In this document: positions 55,319 to 64,000 of the stretch, one piece after another
Numbering within the stretch: position 1 is the stretch's first letter
How the letters are laid out: each line of letters starts with the position of its first letter
DNA from: Rhodothermales bacterium
Lineage (GTDB): Bacteria; Bacteroidota; Rhodothermia; Rhodothermales; VXPQ01
DNA length: 64,000 bases
Direction of reading: 5' to 3'
Assembly (NCBI GenBank): GCA_022825385.1
Contig: JAJDWX010000009.1
Location: forward strand, 62,001-126,000
Notes under the pieces: generated by a model
Databases searched by the model: none
Told to the model about the DNA's origin: nothing
The model's input: the letters and a program-made list of their open reading frames with translations, nothing else
Position numbers and translations under genes: made by a program

Positions 55319-58300
55319 TGCGTTTCCTCGTTGGCTGTCAGAACAGGCTGGGCGATTCTTTGCTCAACCATGCGGTTGAAATCGGGTCCGATCTTCTCCT
55401 TAAAATCCGAAAGAATATCGTATACGTCCGTGAATTCGGCAAAATCCCAGCGCCCGAAACCGCCATGACTGTTTACCCCGGGAATCCAGCAGGTTTCCAT
55501 CGTCGCTTTCTTTTCCTTGGCGTCTTCCCGCCGATATCCCTTGATTTCGACGATCAGGTGCAGCAAGTCGTCGTTGCCTCGTCCATCGTCGATGAGCACG
55601 ATAAAATCCGGGATGTACGTACGGGTTTCCGAGCCGTACAGGTAAGGCACTTCCAGGCCGAGGTTGTAATTCTTGACGTAAGCCCGAACTTGCGGATGGG
55701 ATTCCGCAACCCGGCAAAATTCCGCTTCCCAGTCGCTGTCCAGAATAGCCCAATTGATATGGCAACGGCTATGATCGGTTTTGTAGCGGCTGGTTTTAGA
55801 TGTGTTGAAATGCACCTGCGCGGTGGAGCTGACGGGATTATACGGGTCCAGCACGGCCTTGACGGGCCGATTGCCCTTTTCCGCCCGTGTAATGCCCGCC
55901 GTGATGCGCTCGCAAGCCATGTCTTTTAGTTCCTGGTACATGAGTTGGGCCGGGTAGGTACCGCCCTTGCAGACCAGGCATTCGTCAAGCCACTGTCTGG
56001 TAATGCGCTTGAGTTGACCAAAGAGGTATGCTTTGGGCGCCTCGTCCGGGTCCCGCCACTTCGTATAAAGCAGATGTTGGGTGAGATTATAAACCAGGGT
56101 GTTGCGCCGGCGCGTTTGCGTATGTTCCAGGTCGAGGTCTACGCCCTCGCCGATAATCCCCTGATTTCGGGTAATGGACGGTCCGATCATGTCTGGCGTG
56201 AGTTCCAGCACGGAGTCGGTGTTGAACTCGGCTCGAAGTCGTTCTTCCGGCAATTCGACGCGATACCCCGCTACGCGAGGGAAGCGAATTTCCAGCGCAT
56301 CCCGGTCGGGTCGTATTGCTTTTACTTGTACGGTTTCGAGCGGCGGACGCGGTTGCACCGCCACAGGCTTTGCCGTAAAGTCGAAAGGAATGCCCAGCAC
56401 GTCCGCGTATTCTACATTGAAAAGACCTTTTTCGTTCAATTCGTAGGACTGCCTCCGCAGCGCGCGCCCGACCACCTGTTCGCATAGCAACTGGGTTCCA
56501 AAGGCGCGAACGCCCAGCACATGGCTGACCGTATTCGCGTCCCATCCTTCCGTAAGCATCGAAACCGATACGACGCAACGAATCGAATCCCCCAGCCGTC
56601 CGGGTTTCCCCACGGTATTCATGACTTCGCGGAGCAGGTCCTGATCGCTGATTCGCTCGGCCTTAAGCCAGTCGCCACGTTCGATACTTTCCCTGCGAAA
56701 CCGCTCGATTTCGTTGGCGGCCATCTTGCGGAAATTCCTGTCCAGCGCATCCCCGGATTCCAGTTGTACGCTGTCGATCAATAAGGTCCGGGGCCGGGGA
56801 ATCGGGTTGCCGTCCTCGTCGAAATTGCGAAACAACGGCAGTCGCCCGTTTTCGAACGCCTTGCCTCCGTCGCCTTGTTCTCGATGGAACCCGGAGATGT
56901 AATCGTAGACCAGCTTGGAAGTCGAGGTGTTGTTGCAGACCACAATGAAGCAGGGCGGCACAGGAATTCCTGCTTCTTCCCAGGCATTGAATTCTTTTTC
57001 GTAATGGCCATACAGGGCCTCCAGCGCGGTCTGGAGTTCCACAGGCAGGCTCAAGGGGTCAAGCGCTTTGCCCGCGCCCCGTTTCTTTTTCGGCATATGG
57101 GGGCTTATGTGCTCCCACAACTTGCGAAATTTGGGCATGTCGCCGCCGGGAATATTGTCCGCCACAGGGACCCGGGGCAACTTCACAATGCCGCATTCGA
57201 TGGCGTCCATCAGGGAAAAATCGCTCATCGTCCAGGGAAACAAGGTGCCCTCCGCATAGCCCGATCCGCGCAGGAAGAAGGGGGTTGCCGAAAGGTCTAT
57301 CACGCGCCGAACATTCAGTTTTCTGCTTGCTTTTTCAATGCCCGAAATCCACAATCGGGCGGCTTCGGCATTCTTTTGGGCTTCTTTGCGGTCGTCGCCC
57401 TTGAGGTCGCCTTCCTCTTTTTCTTCGTCCGGCCTTTCGCGATAGCAATGGTGCGCTTCGTCGTTGAGGACCATAATATTCTTTATCCTCATGAGTTCGG
57501 GCATCACCCTTTGCAGCATTTCCCCTTCGGTTTCGAGGGTGTTCAACTCTGAGCCTCGCCCCTGAAGCAGGGCGCGTCCCCCTTTGGATAGTTCGAGGCG
57601 TTCGCGCTCCTTGAAAGCGTGATAATTGGTGATGACGATTTTGGCCTTCCCCAGGTCGGGGAGCATGTCGTTCGGGACCAGTTCGCGCCGTTGATAGTAG
57701 CTATCCGGATCGTTTGGCTGCAACACGCGCAAACGGTCCTTGATGGTAATGCCCGGCGTAATGACCAGAAAGCCGTGGGTGAATTTGCTACTCTGCGGGC
57801 GGCGCACCGCATTGATGGTCTGCCAGGCGATCAACATGGCCATGACCATCGTTTTTCCTGCGCCAGTCGCAAGTTTGAGCGCAAGGCGAGACAGTTCGGG
57901 ATTGGCGTCGCGGTTCGCGTCCTCAAGATGCTTGAGAAATCCTTTTATTTCCTTTCCCTTGCCTGGCGACGCTACCTCGGTAAGCCAAATGACGGTTTCG
58001 ACTGCCTCGACCTGGCAAAAGAAGGGCCGAATGTCACTGAAGCGATGCGTTCGCCAGTGCCGGAGCAGACGGGCGGTTTCCGGCGTTACGCCCTGTTGAT
58101 CGGGAGGGAGGTCGCGCCACCGATCAACTTGCCTGCGTACGCCATTGATAATGTCCTTCAGGTATTGCTGGTCCCTGGTTTCCAGTTTCTTCGCTGCTTC
58201 GTCGAACACCAGCGAAGATTGTTTTTGAGCGGAGCCCTTTTGTTTTTTGGCCCTGGGGATGGGCGTGATGAAATCGGCGGACCTGCGCTGTTTGACGATA

Positions 58301-58398
58301 CGCTGGGTAGGCTGGCCGTCCGGGTCCAGTTCCCAATGCCGGTCGGGACGTTCGTAGGGCGAATTGAGAACAGGTTGTTCGAAGAATTGGTCGCTCAA
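55315..58398 (-). CDS. Type III-like restriction endonuclease subunit (BPTD_3080-like Res)
   Basis: A 1027-residue helicase-nuclease. The SF2 helicase core shows Walker A ALKLATGAGKTMVMAMLIAW (motif at ~177-183), motif II IMVLNDEAHHCYRERP, motif III DLSATPFFLRGSGY and motif VI LLCEQVVGRALRRQSYEL. Near the C-terminus a PD-(D/E)XK nuclease is complete: YIPDFIVLIDDGRG and LHLIVEIKGYRREDAKEKK. In such systems Res cuts DNA only with Mod present, so the OFF state of mod should also disable restriction. It is the first gene of the operon and lies 145 bases downstream of tRNA-Ser(GCU), which is read in the same direction. Confidence 0.93.
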   Translation of the reverse strand: MSDQFFEQPVLNSPYERPDRHWELDPDGQPTQRIVKQRRSADFITPIPRAKKQKGSAQKQSSLVFDEAAKKLETRDQQYLKDIINGVRRQVDRWRDLPPDQQGVTPETARLLRHWRTHRFSDIRPFFCQVEAVETVIWLTEVASPGKGKEIKGFLKHLEDANRDANPELSRLALKLATGAGKTMVMAMLIAWQTINAVRRPQSSKFTHGFLVITPGITIKDRLRVLQPNDPDSYYQRRELVPNDMLPDLGKAKIVITNYHAFKERERLELSKGGRALLQGRGSELNTLETEGEMLQRVMPELMRIKNIMVLNDEAHHCYRERPDEEKEEGDLKGDDRKEAQKNAEAARLWISGIEKASRKLNVRRVIDLSATPFFLRGSGYAEGTLFPWTMSDFSLMDAIECGIVKLPRVPVADNIPGGDMPKFRKLWEHISPHMPKKKRGAGKALDPLSLPVELQTALEALYGHYEKEFNAWEEAGIPVPPCFIVVCNNTSTSKLVYDYISGFHREQGDGGKAFENGRLPLFRNFDEDGNPIPRPRTLLIDSVQLESGDALDRNFRKMAANEIERFRRESIERGDWLKAERISDQDLLREVMNTVGKPGRLGDSIRCVVSVSMLTEGWDANTVSHVLGVRAFGTQLLCEQVVGRALRRQSYELNEKGLFNVEYADVLGIPFDFTAKPVAVQPRPPLETVQVKAIRPDRDALEIRFPRVAGYRVELPEERLRAEFNTDSVLELTPDMIGPSITRNQGIIGEGVDLDLEHTQTRRRNTLVYNLTQHLLYTKWRDPDEAPKAYLFGQLKRITRQWLDECLVCKGGTYPAQLMYQELKDMACERITAGITRAEKGNRPVKAVLDPYNPVSSTAQVHFNTSKTSRYKTDHSRCHINWAILDSDWEAEFCRVAESHPQVRAYVKNYNLGLEVPYLYGSETRTYIPDFIVLIDDGRGNDDLLHLIVEIKGYRREDAKEKKATMETCWIPGVNSHGGFGRWDFAEFTDVYDILSDFKEKIGPDFNRMVEQRIAQPVLTANEETQ

Positions 58399-58543
58399 AA
58401 CGTGGTGCTCCCGAAACCGGATTTACGCTATGATTTATTGGGCCGCCGCAACCTTGATCGCTGCTATGTCCGCATCGGTTATATCATAACGATATTACGC
58501 CACATAAACCACCCCAAATACCCCCAATGCCACCCCAAATCAG

Positions 58544-58631
58544 CGGAGAGGGAGGGATTCGAACCCTCGATACGGGGTTGCCGTATACTCCCTTAGCAGG
58601 GGAGCGCCTTCAGCCACTCGGCCACCTCTCC
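58544..58631 (-). tRNA. tRNA-Ser (anticodon GCU)
   Basis: On the minus strand GGAGAGG pairs with CCTCTCC in the acceptor arm, the anticodon loop is CTGCTAA (anticodon GCT), a long variable arm (GTATACGGCAACCCCGTATC) identifies a serine tRNA, and the T-arm contains GGTTCGAATC. Discriminator G, no encoded CCA. It stands between the atp operon and the restriction island and could be the island's integration site. The rest of the gap to atpG (58632-58733) shows nothing. Confidence 0.97.
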
Positions 58632-58733
58632 GGGTGCGCGTACGGGAACGCATCCCGGCGCATGGGTCATGGATATTTCAACGACCCCTGCTAACGCCGA
58701 AAAGCCCGCCAGGTTCGACTTCCCGGCGCCGAT

Positions 58734-59657
58734 TTATCCGGCTTCCAGCGCGTTGGCCCCCGAAACGATCTCGATGATCTCCGTGGTGATGGCGGATTGC
58801 CGCGCCCGGTTGTACTTCAGTTTCAGGTTGCGCAGGAAATCCTCCGCGTTGGAGGTGGCGTTATCCATGGCCACCATGCGCGCGCCCTGTTCCGCCGCGT
58901 TCGATTCGAGCAGGACGCGCCACACCTGGTAGCGCAGGTATCTCGGCAACAGTTCGCGCAGGACGGATTCCGCTTCCGGTTCGAAGATGGAGTCGGGAAT
59001 TTCGCGCGGGTCCGCCGCCTCGTCGCCCCCTGCGCCTTTCGCCGCCATGATGGGCGTAAGGAACTGTTTTTTGGGAATGGGGAGGAACGGCTCCACGATC
59101 CGGTTCTGGGCGATGGTGTTCCGGAATTCGTTGTAGACGATCTTGACCTCGTTCCAGGAGCCGTTCAGATAGCCGTCCACGGCCTGTTCGACGATCTTGC
59201 GGGCCGTTTCTACCTCAACGTGGTCGAATACGCCGCGAAAATCGCCGACCATGTTGTACCCTCGGCGCGCGAAATGCTCATGTCCTTTCCGGCCTGCGGC
59301 CAGCACATGCAGATTGCCCGCCGCGCGCGCCGTTTCGTACGCCGCCATCGCGTGTTCCGCCTCCTTCACGATATTGGCGTTGAAGGCCCCCGCCAGGCCC
59401 CGGTCGGCGGTCACGACGATAAACAGAACGCTTTGGCTCCCCTCGCGCGCCTGCAGCAACGGATGTTCCGCGGCGTCCAGTTGCTCCTTGAGCCGACTGA
59501 TTACGGCGCCCAACTGGTACGCATACGGCCGCGTACGGAAGATGCGTTCCTGCGCCCGCCGCAGCTTGGCCGCCGCCACCATCTTCATGGCGCGCGTCAC
59601 CTGCTGCGTGTTGCGGATCGAATCGATCCGGTTTCGTATGTCCCGGAGATTGGCCAT
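58734..59657 (-). CDS. atpG: ATP synthase F1 gamma subunit
   Basis: The rotating central shaft of F1. The N-terminal helix MANLRDIRNRIDSIRNTQQV followed by TRAMKMVAAAKLRRAQERIF is highly conserved, as is the C-terminal ALVAMDNATSNAEDFL-type helix (RMVAMDNATSNAEDFLRNLK, YNRARQSAITTEIIEIVSGA). In between VLFIVVTADRGLAGAFNANI marks the globular domain. 307 residues, a little longer than E. coli because of an insert near residues 200-225 (PKKQFLTPIMAAKGAGGDEA). It is the last gene of the atpB-E-F-H-A-G operon here; no atpD/atpC follow. Confidence 0.96.
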   Translation of the reverse strand: MANLRDIRNRIDSIRNTQQVTRAMKMVAAAKLRRAQERIFRTRPYAYQLGAVISRLKEQLDAAEHPLLQAREGSQSVLFIVVTADRGLAGAFNANIVKEAEHAMAAYETARAAGNLHVLAAGRKGHEHFARRGYNMVGDFRGVFDHVEVETARKIVEQAVDGYLNGSWNEVKIVYNEFRNTIAQNRIVEPFLPIPKKQFLTPIMAAKGAGGDEAADPREIPDSIFEPEAESVLRELLPRYLRYQVWRVLLESNAAEQGARMVAMDNATSNAEDFLRNLKLKYNRARQSAITTEIIEIVSGANALEAG

Positions 59658-59676
59658 GAATCAATCCGCCTGCGCG

Positions 59677-61266
59677 CTACGCCCGGAAAAGGTCCGCCAG
59701 GTCGCTCGCCACGCTGGCAAGCGTCTCTTGATGTTCGTCCGAGAGGACGCCCGTCTCCCGAATCGCGTCAAGCAGGTCCTGATGCTGTATCTGCAGTTTG
59801 CCGATGAATTCTGTTTCCAGTTCGCCGAGGCGCGCCACCGGCACATCGTCCAGCAGTCCCTTCGTCGCCACGAAAATCACGGCGACCTGTTCTTCCACCG
59901 GGACGGGCGCGTATTGGCCCTGCTTCAGAATCTCGACGAGGCGTTCCCCGCGCGTAAGTTGCCGGCGGGTCGCCGGATCCAGGTCGGACCCGAATTTGGC
60001 GAAGGCCTGCAACTCGCGGTACTGCGCAAGGTCGATGCGCAACGTGCCCGCCACTTTTTTCATCCCCTTGATTTGCGCATTGCCGCCGACGCGCGATACG
60101 GAAATCCCCACGTCGATAGCCGGACGCACCCCCGCGTTGAAAAGGTTCGTTTCCAGATATATCTGACCGTCCGTAATGGAGATGACATTCGTGGGAATGT
60201 AGGCGGAGACGTCTCCCGCCTGCGTTTCGATGACGGGCAAGGCGGTCAGGGAGCCGCCGCCTTCCACTTTGCCTTGCAGCGATTCGGGCACGTCGTTCAT
60301 CTGGATGGCCACCGCCTTCGTTTCGTTGATCTTGGCGGCGCGCTCCAGCAGGCGGCTGTGCAAATAAAATACGTCGCCCGGATAGGCTTCGCGCCCCGGC
60401 GGGCGGCGCAGCAGCAAGGACAGTTCGCGGTAGGCCACCGCCTGCTTGGAGAGGTCGTCGTAGACCACGAGGACGTGCCGCCCCGTATCCCGGAAGTATT
60501 CGCCGATGCAGGCCCCGGCGTACGGAGCGATGAATTGCAACGGGGCGGGCGAGGAGGCCGGCGCATTCACAATGACCGTATACTCCATCGCGTCGTGTTC
60601 TTCGAGCGCCCGCATCACCTGGGCCACGGTGGACGCTTTTTGCCCGATGGCTACGTAAACGCAAAAAACCGGCTTGTCGGTGGCGTGGGTGGCCTTCTGA
60701 TTGATGATCGCGTCGATCAGGACGGCGGTTTTGCCGGTTTGCCGGTCTCCGATCACCAGTTCCCGCTGCCCCCGCCCGATGGGAATCATCGAGTCGATGG
60801 CCTTCACGCCCGTCTGGAGCGGTTCGCTGACGGGCTGCCTGTAGATGACGCCGGGGGCCTTGCGCTCCAGCGGCATTTCGAAAGATTCGCCCGCAATGGG
60901 GCCGCGCCCGTCTATCGGATTGCCCAGCGGCTCGATCACCCGCCCCAGCATGCCTTCCGAAACGTCGATGGACGCGATGCGCCGGGTCCGCCGCGCCTCG
61001 TGGCCTTCCTTCACCGCAGCGACGTCGCCGAACAGCACGACGCCAATGTTGTCCTCTTCGAGATTAAGAACCATGCCGGTGGCGCCACTTTCCGGGAATG
61101 CGATCAACTCGCCGGCCTGTACGTTGGAAAGTCCGTATAGTCGCGCGATGCCGTCCCCTGTTTGCAGGACGGTCCCGACTTCGTATACGTCGGTTCCCGT
61201 TTCCAGATCGCCGAAAGCGTTCTTCAGAACCGAGGTAACTTCATCTGGTCGAATAGACGTGGTCAT
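59677..61266 (-). CDS. atpA: ATP synthase F1 alpha subunit
   Basis: Non-catalytic nucleotide-binding subunit of F1. P-loop GDRQTGKT at 173-180, with [13 protein letters not shown] before it, and later family blocks [40 protein letters not shown] and [20 protein letters not shown], the last containing the catalytic-site arginine. 529 residues, typical. The start is the ATG at 61266 ([20 protein letters not shown]). It lies 84 bases after atpH and 19 bases before atpG. Confidence 0.97.
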   Translation of the reverse strand: MTTSIRPDEVTSVLKNAFGDLETGTDVYEVGTVLQTGDGIARLYGLSNVQAGELIAFPESGATGMVLNLEEDNIGVVLFGDVAAVKEGHEARRTRRIASIDVSEGMLGRVIEPLGNPIDGRGPIAGESFEMPLERKAPGVIYRQPVSEPLQTGVKAIDSMIPIGRGQRELVIGDRQTGKTAVLIDAIINQKATHATDKPVFCVYVAIGQKASTVAQVMRALEEHDAMEYTVIVNAPASSPAPLQFIAPYAGACIGEYFRDTGRHVLVVYDDLSKQAVAYRELSLLLRRPPGREAYPGDVFYLHSRLLERAAKINETKAVAIQMNDVPESLQGKVEGGGSLTALPVIETQAGDVSAYIPTNVISITDGQIYLETNLFNAGVRPAIDVGISVSRVGGNAQIKGMKKVAGTLRIDLAQYRELQAFAKFGSDLDPATRRQLTRGERLVEILKQGQYAPVPVEEQVAVIFVATKGLLDDVPVARLGELETEFIGKLQIQHQDLLDAIRETGVLSDEHQETLASVASDLADLFRA

Positions 61267-61350
61267 AATTTTGCTGTCGTCGATTGCGCCTGCGCCTGCT
61301 CGCAAGCAATAGATGGCTGTTCGAGGCGTATGCGCCGAAATATTAATGGG

Positions 61351-61896
61351 CTAACGGATAGAAAGGGACTGGCGCGCGACCCGGTCGCGGAGCGCTTCGA
61401 GGCGGCGACGCACGCTACGGTCGTACACCGTATCCCCGATGCGCACGACCATCCCGCCGATCAATTCGGCGTCTCGCCGCACATTCAGGCGAATGCGCTT
61501 GCCGGTCAATCGTTCGAGCGCTTCTGTCAGGCCGCGGCGTTCTTCTTCGCTTAATTCCGAAGCGATGCGGGCTTCCGCCTCCACGACGCCAAGGCGCTCG
61601 TCGCGCAAGCGCCGCCATGCCCGGGCAATGCGGTCAAACAGGTTTTCGCGTTGCCTGCCGACCAGCATATGGAGAAACCGCAGCGTGAGATCGTCCAGCC
61701 GCGATGCGAACAACGCGCGAACAACCTCCTGCTTTTTCTCCCGAGCCGCGACCGGATTCCGAAAAAGTCGCGCCAGCGCTTCCGACTCGTCCAGCGTCGC
61801 CTGCACGAACGCGATATCCGCGTCGACGCGTTCGACGTTCGAGGCGCGTTCGGCTTCCTCGTACAGTGCGCGGGCGTATCTGCGGGCTACTACCAT
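61351..61896 (-). CDS. atpH: ATP synthase F1 delta subunit
   Basis: Connects F1 to the peripheral stalk. 181 residues beginning MVVARRYARALYEEAERASN, a conserved delta/OSCP start, with FLHMLVGRQRENLFDRIARA in the middle and a C-terminal beta part (GGMVVRIGDTVYDRSVRRRL followed by EALRDRVA). The frame is open far upstream, overlapping atpF in another frame, but similarity begins at the ATG at 61896. Confidence 0.93.
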   Translation of the reverse strand: MVVARRYARALYEEAERASNVERVDADIAFVQATLDESEALARLFRNPVAAREKKQEVVRALFASRLDDLTLRFLHMLVGRQRENLFDRIARAWRRLRDERLGVVEAEARIASELSEEERRGLTEALERLTGKRIRLNVRRDAELIGGMVVRIGDTVYDRSVRRRLEALRDRVARQSLSIR

Positions 61897-61961
61897 GTCG
61901 TTCGGGTCAAGCGGGGGAATGCGGTTGTCGGGGCGGGCGGGAAGGGACAGGGCGGCGCCGG

Positions 61962-62471
61962 TCAGTTGCGGGGAAGCTGCTCGATAAAGCGATCCACCAT
62001 TTTGCGATGCCGATCCGCATCCAGCGTCTCTTCGAGAATCTGTTCGGCGGTTCGGATAGCAAGCCCTGCCACTTCGTCTCGCAATTCCTCTAGGGCGCGC
62101 TCTTTTTCTCGCTCGATTTCGGCTTGCGCCTGCTCTTGCATCTGCCGGATTCGGGCCCGCGTCTTCTCCAGTTCCTCGGCGCGCACCCGTTCGGCCGCCG
62201 TACGCGCATCTTGCAGGACGCGCCGGGCGTTTTCTTCCGCCTCGCGACGGGCCTCCTCGTTTTTCGCTCCGGTTTGCCGGGCTTCCTCCAGGGCTTGCTC
62301 GGCTTTGCGAAGCGAGGCGTCGATGGTTTCTTCGCGTTCGCTCAAGGCGTTCACGATGGGTTTCCATGCGTATTTGCCAAGCACGAACAACAAGAGCGCA
62401 AAGACGATGACCTTGTAGAAGATCAGTCCCGCGTTCGGTTCGAGCAGACTCTGGGCTACGATGATATCCAT
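61962..62471 (-). CDS. atpF: ATP synthase Fo b subunit
   Basis: Peripheral stalk subunit: one N-terminal membrane helix (GLIFYKVIVFALLLFVLGKY) and then a long charged coiled coil (AWKPIVNALSEREETIDASL, RKAEQALEEARQTGAKNEEA) to the end. 169 residues from the ATG at 62471; a TTG two codons earlier is a possible alternative. It sits between atpE and atpH in the usual order. Confidence 0.95.
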   Translation of the reverse strand: MDIIVAQSLLEPNAGLIFYKVIVFALLLFVLGKYAWKPIVNALSEREETIDASLRKAEQALEEARQTGAKNEEARREAEENARRVLQDARTAAERVRAEELEKTRARIRQMQEQAQAEIEREKERALEELRDEVAGLAIRTAEQILEETLDADRHRKMVDRFIEQLPRN

Positions 62472-62542
62472 GGCCAAATCGAGGATGCGTTATTCCCTGG
62501 AGTTCGCAGGGAAATGGTATGGATGCGCCGGGGCGGCCCGGT

Positions 62543-62773
62543 TCAGGCCTTCAGGGTGAGCAGCAGGCAGATGATCATGCCGAACAGCGCGACGCCTTCG
62601 AGCAGCGCGGCGGCGATGATCATGGTAAGGCGTATGTGCCCGGCGACTTCCGGCTGTCGCGCCGAGGCTTCCATGGCAGGTCCGGCGAGGTTCCCTATGC
62701 CGATGCCGGCCCCGATGGCGACAAGTCCGGCTCCGATGCCTGCGGCCAGAAAAGCTAATGCGGTAGGTTCCAT
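62543..62773 (-). CDS. atpE: ATP synthase Fo c subunit
   Basis: The 76-residue hairpin that forms the rotor ring. The first helix has the glycine repeat AGIGAGLVAIGAGIGIGNLA, the polar loop is SARQPE, and the second helix MIIAAALLEGVALFGMIICL carries the ion-binding Glu59. The residues that typify sodium-type rings (Gln in helix 1, Ser after the Glu) are absent, so protons are the likely coupling ion. Confidence 0.96.
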   Translation of the reverse strand: MEPTALAFLAAGIGAGLVAIGAGIGIGNLAGPAMEASARQPEVAGHIRLTMIIAAALLEGVALFGMIICLLLTLKA

Positions 62774-62852
62774 GATAATTCTCCGTGTGTTGAATCAGGT
62801 GATGCGAAAAAGAAGGTTCGATGGTGAGGCTGTTCGGCGCTATTCGACGGCG

Positions 62853-63986
62853 TTACCCGGCGAGGGCCGGTTGCTCTTCGGCGGACGTTTCTTCCTCGTG
62901 ATGTTCGTCTTCCTCCAGGGCCATGCCGAAGAAGATCGCCGACAGCAGCGTGAACACAAAGGCGTGTATGAACGCCACGGCGATCTTGATGAACGTAATG
63001 AACAACGTAAAGGCGACGCCCACCGGCGCGACCAGCGCGGCCGCCAGGCTGCCGAACAACACGTTGATCGTGAAAATGATGCCGATCAGACTCAGGATGA
63101 GCAGGGAGCCGGACATCATGTTGGCGAAGAGTCGAAGCGCCAGCGCAAAGTGCTTGGCGATCAGGCTGACCAGTTCGATCGGCGCCAGAATAAACTTGAC
63201 CGGCAAGGGCACGCCCGGAGGCCAGAACAGGTGCGTCCAGTACGCCTTGGTCCCCTTGCGTTGTCCCGCGACGAACGTAAAAGCAGCCAGCGTGAAAGTA
63301 ACGGCGACGTTGGACGTCGCGGCCCCCAGATAGGGCGCCAGGCCCATCAGGTTGGCGCACAGGATAAACATGAACGCCGTAAGCAGGAAGGGCAGGAATT
63401 CCCGGTATCGGGGCCCCACGCACGGCTTGGCGATTTCGTCGCGCACGAAGATCACGAGCGCCTCGAACATGTTCTGGAAGATGCCTCTCGGCGCGGCGAC
63501 GCGGTCTTCGGGGCGCCGGTAGCGTCGCGCCAGTCCGAGAAAGATCGCAACGACGATCAGGGCGGCCAGGACGCCGAACACAAGATGGCGCGTGATCGAC
63601 AAGTCCAGCACAAGGGTCCCCTGGGCCGGTTTCGGTTTGGCGTACAAATGCTCGTGATGGTCGATGGCGTCGCGGAGCGCTTCTCCATGCAGGATTTCCG
63701 CGTGTCCGTCTTCTTTGTGTTCCATCACATACCGTTCCGACAGCAGCGCGGATCGCGTGGACGGGAATACGTCCAGCCCCCAGGGGTCGCTTCGAAGAAA
63801 AATGCGCGGCAGTTCGACGGCGCCGAATGGAGCGAAATCGAGATATACGCCGTCCGCCGTGTGGGCGACCGCATCCAGTTTCCCCTCTTCGTCGGCGGCA
63901 TGCGCCAGACGAGGCCCAAGGAACACGCATCCGGCTGCGAGGAGCAGGACGATCTGGCGGTAGCGTATGTTTGCGTTCAACGCCAT
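62853..63986 (-). CDS. atpB: ATP synthase Fo a subunit
   Basis: The stator channel subunit. The ion-pathway helix contains HFALALRLFANMMSGSLLIL with the essential Arg, and a later helix IKIAVAFIHAFVFTLLSAIF completes the path. The 377-residue protein has a long N-terminal extension with a signal peptide (QIVLLLAAGCVFLGPRLAHA) and a ~90-residue periplasmic part before the first core helix, a feature common in Bacteroidota. The C-terminus is acidic and His-rich. It is the first atp gene in this window; upstream sequence is cut off 14 bases later. Confidence 0.95.
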   Translation of the reverse strand: MALNANIRYRQIVLLLAAGCVFLGPRLAHAADEEGKLDAVAHTADGVYLDFAPFGAVELPRIFLRSDPWGLDVFPSTRSALLSERYVMEHKEDGHAEILHGEALRDAIDHHEHLYAKPKPAQGTLVLDLSITRHLVFGVLAALIVVAIFLGLARRYRRPEDRVAAPRGIFQNMFEALVIFVRDEIAKPCVGPRYREFLPFLLTAFMFILCANLMGLAPYLGAATSNVAVTFTLAAFTFVAGQRKGTKAYWTHLFWPPGVPLPVKFILAPIELVSLIAKHFALALRLFANMMSGSLLILSLIGIIFTINVLFGSLAAALVAPVGVAFTLFITFIKIAVAFIHAFVFTLLSAIFFGMALEEDEHHEEETSAEEQPALAG

Positions 63987-64000
63987 AACGAGTATGCGCG

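Overview
The window reads as bacterial chromosome from the Bacteroidota/Rhodothermota side of the tree, probably a marine or halophilic Rhodothermales/Balneolales-like organism. Evidence: a secreted protein at the left edge ends in a type IX secretion sorting domain with the NYPNPFNP motif, the DNA is GC-rich, the atp genes run B-E-F-H-A-G, and polysaccharide genes are prominent (GH10 xylanase, CBM9-like secreted protein, mannonate dehydratase, sulfatase, two Tat-exported Gfo/Idh/MocA oxidoreductases). This placement is inferred from gene content only.

Layout. 1-6.8 kb: secreted T9SS protein, GH10 xylanase, a fold-back repeat, PPK2, an OLD-like ATPase with a broken partner gene, a DinB-fold protein and a solitary PD-(D/E)XK protein. 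6.8-13 kb: an accessory stretch in which an AT-rich DUF6338-like membrane gene, a Fic gene and an Xre/RES toxin-antitoxin pair are separated by degenerate copies of one intergenic repeat; a truncated copy of the antitoxin lies 2.8 kb further on. 13-43 kb: mainly housekeeping and metabolism (zwf, nadE, uxuA, clpB without N-domain, smc, uvrA, DMT transporter, sulfatase) and a MacAB-TolC-like exporter coded as two convergent gene groups. 43-45.6 kb: tRNA-Ser(UGA), glpF and glpK.

45.7-58.4 kb is a minus-strand defence/conflict island ending at tRNA-Ser(GCU). It holds a RelE-like domain fused to the C-terminal domain of translation initiation factor IF-2, a HicB-ATPase fusion, a NucS-like nuclease, a DUF6978 + DUF1828/DUF1829 pair, gene remnants (DUF3800, MntA), and a type III-like restriction-modification operon (res-mntA-hepT-mod). 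The mod gene contains a (CA)13 tract that puts its two halves out of frame, so it looks like a phase-variable methyltransferase caught in the OFF state. 58.7-64 kb: F1Fo ATP synthase genes atpG-A-H-F-E-B on the minus strand.

The points most worth following up are the RelE-IF2C fusion, the phase-variable mod with an embedded HepT/MntA module, the repeat-delimited toxin/defence gene array, and the HicB-ATPase chimera. All family assignments rest on reading motifs by eye; no database search was run.
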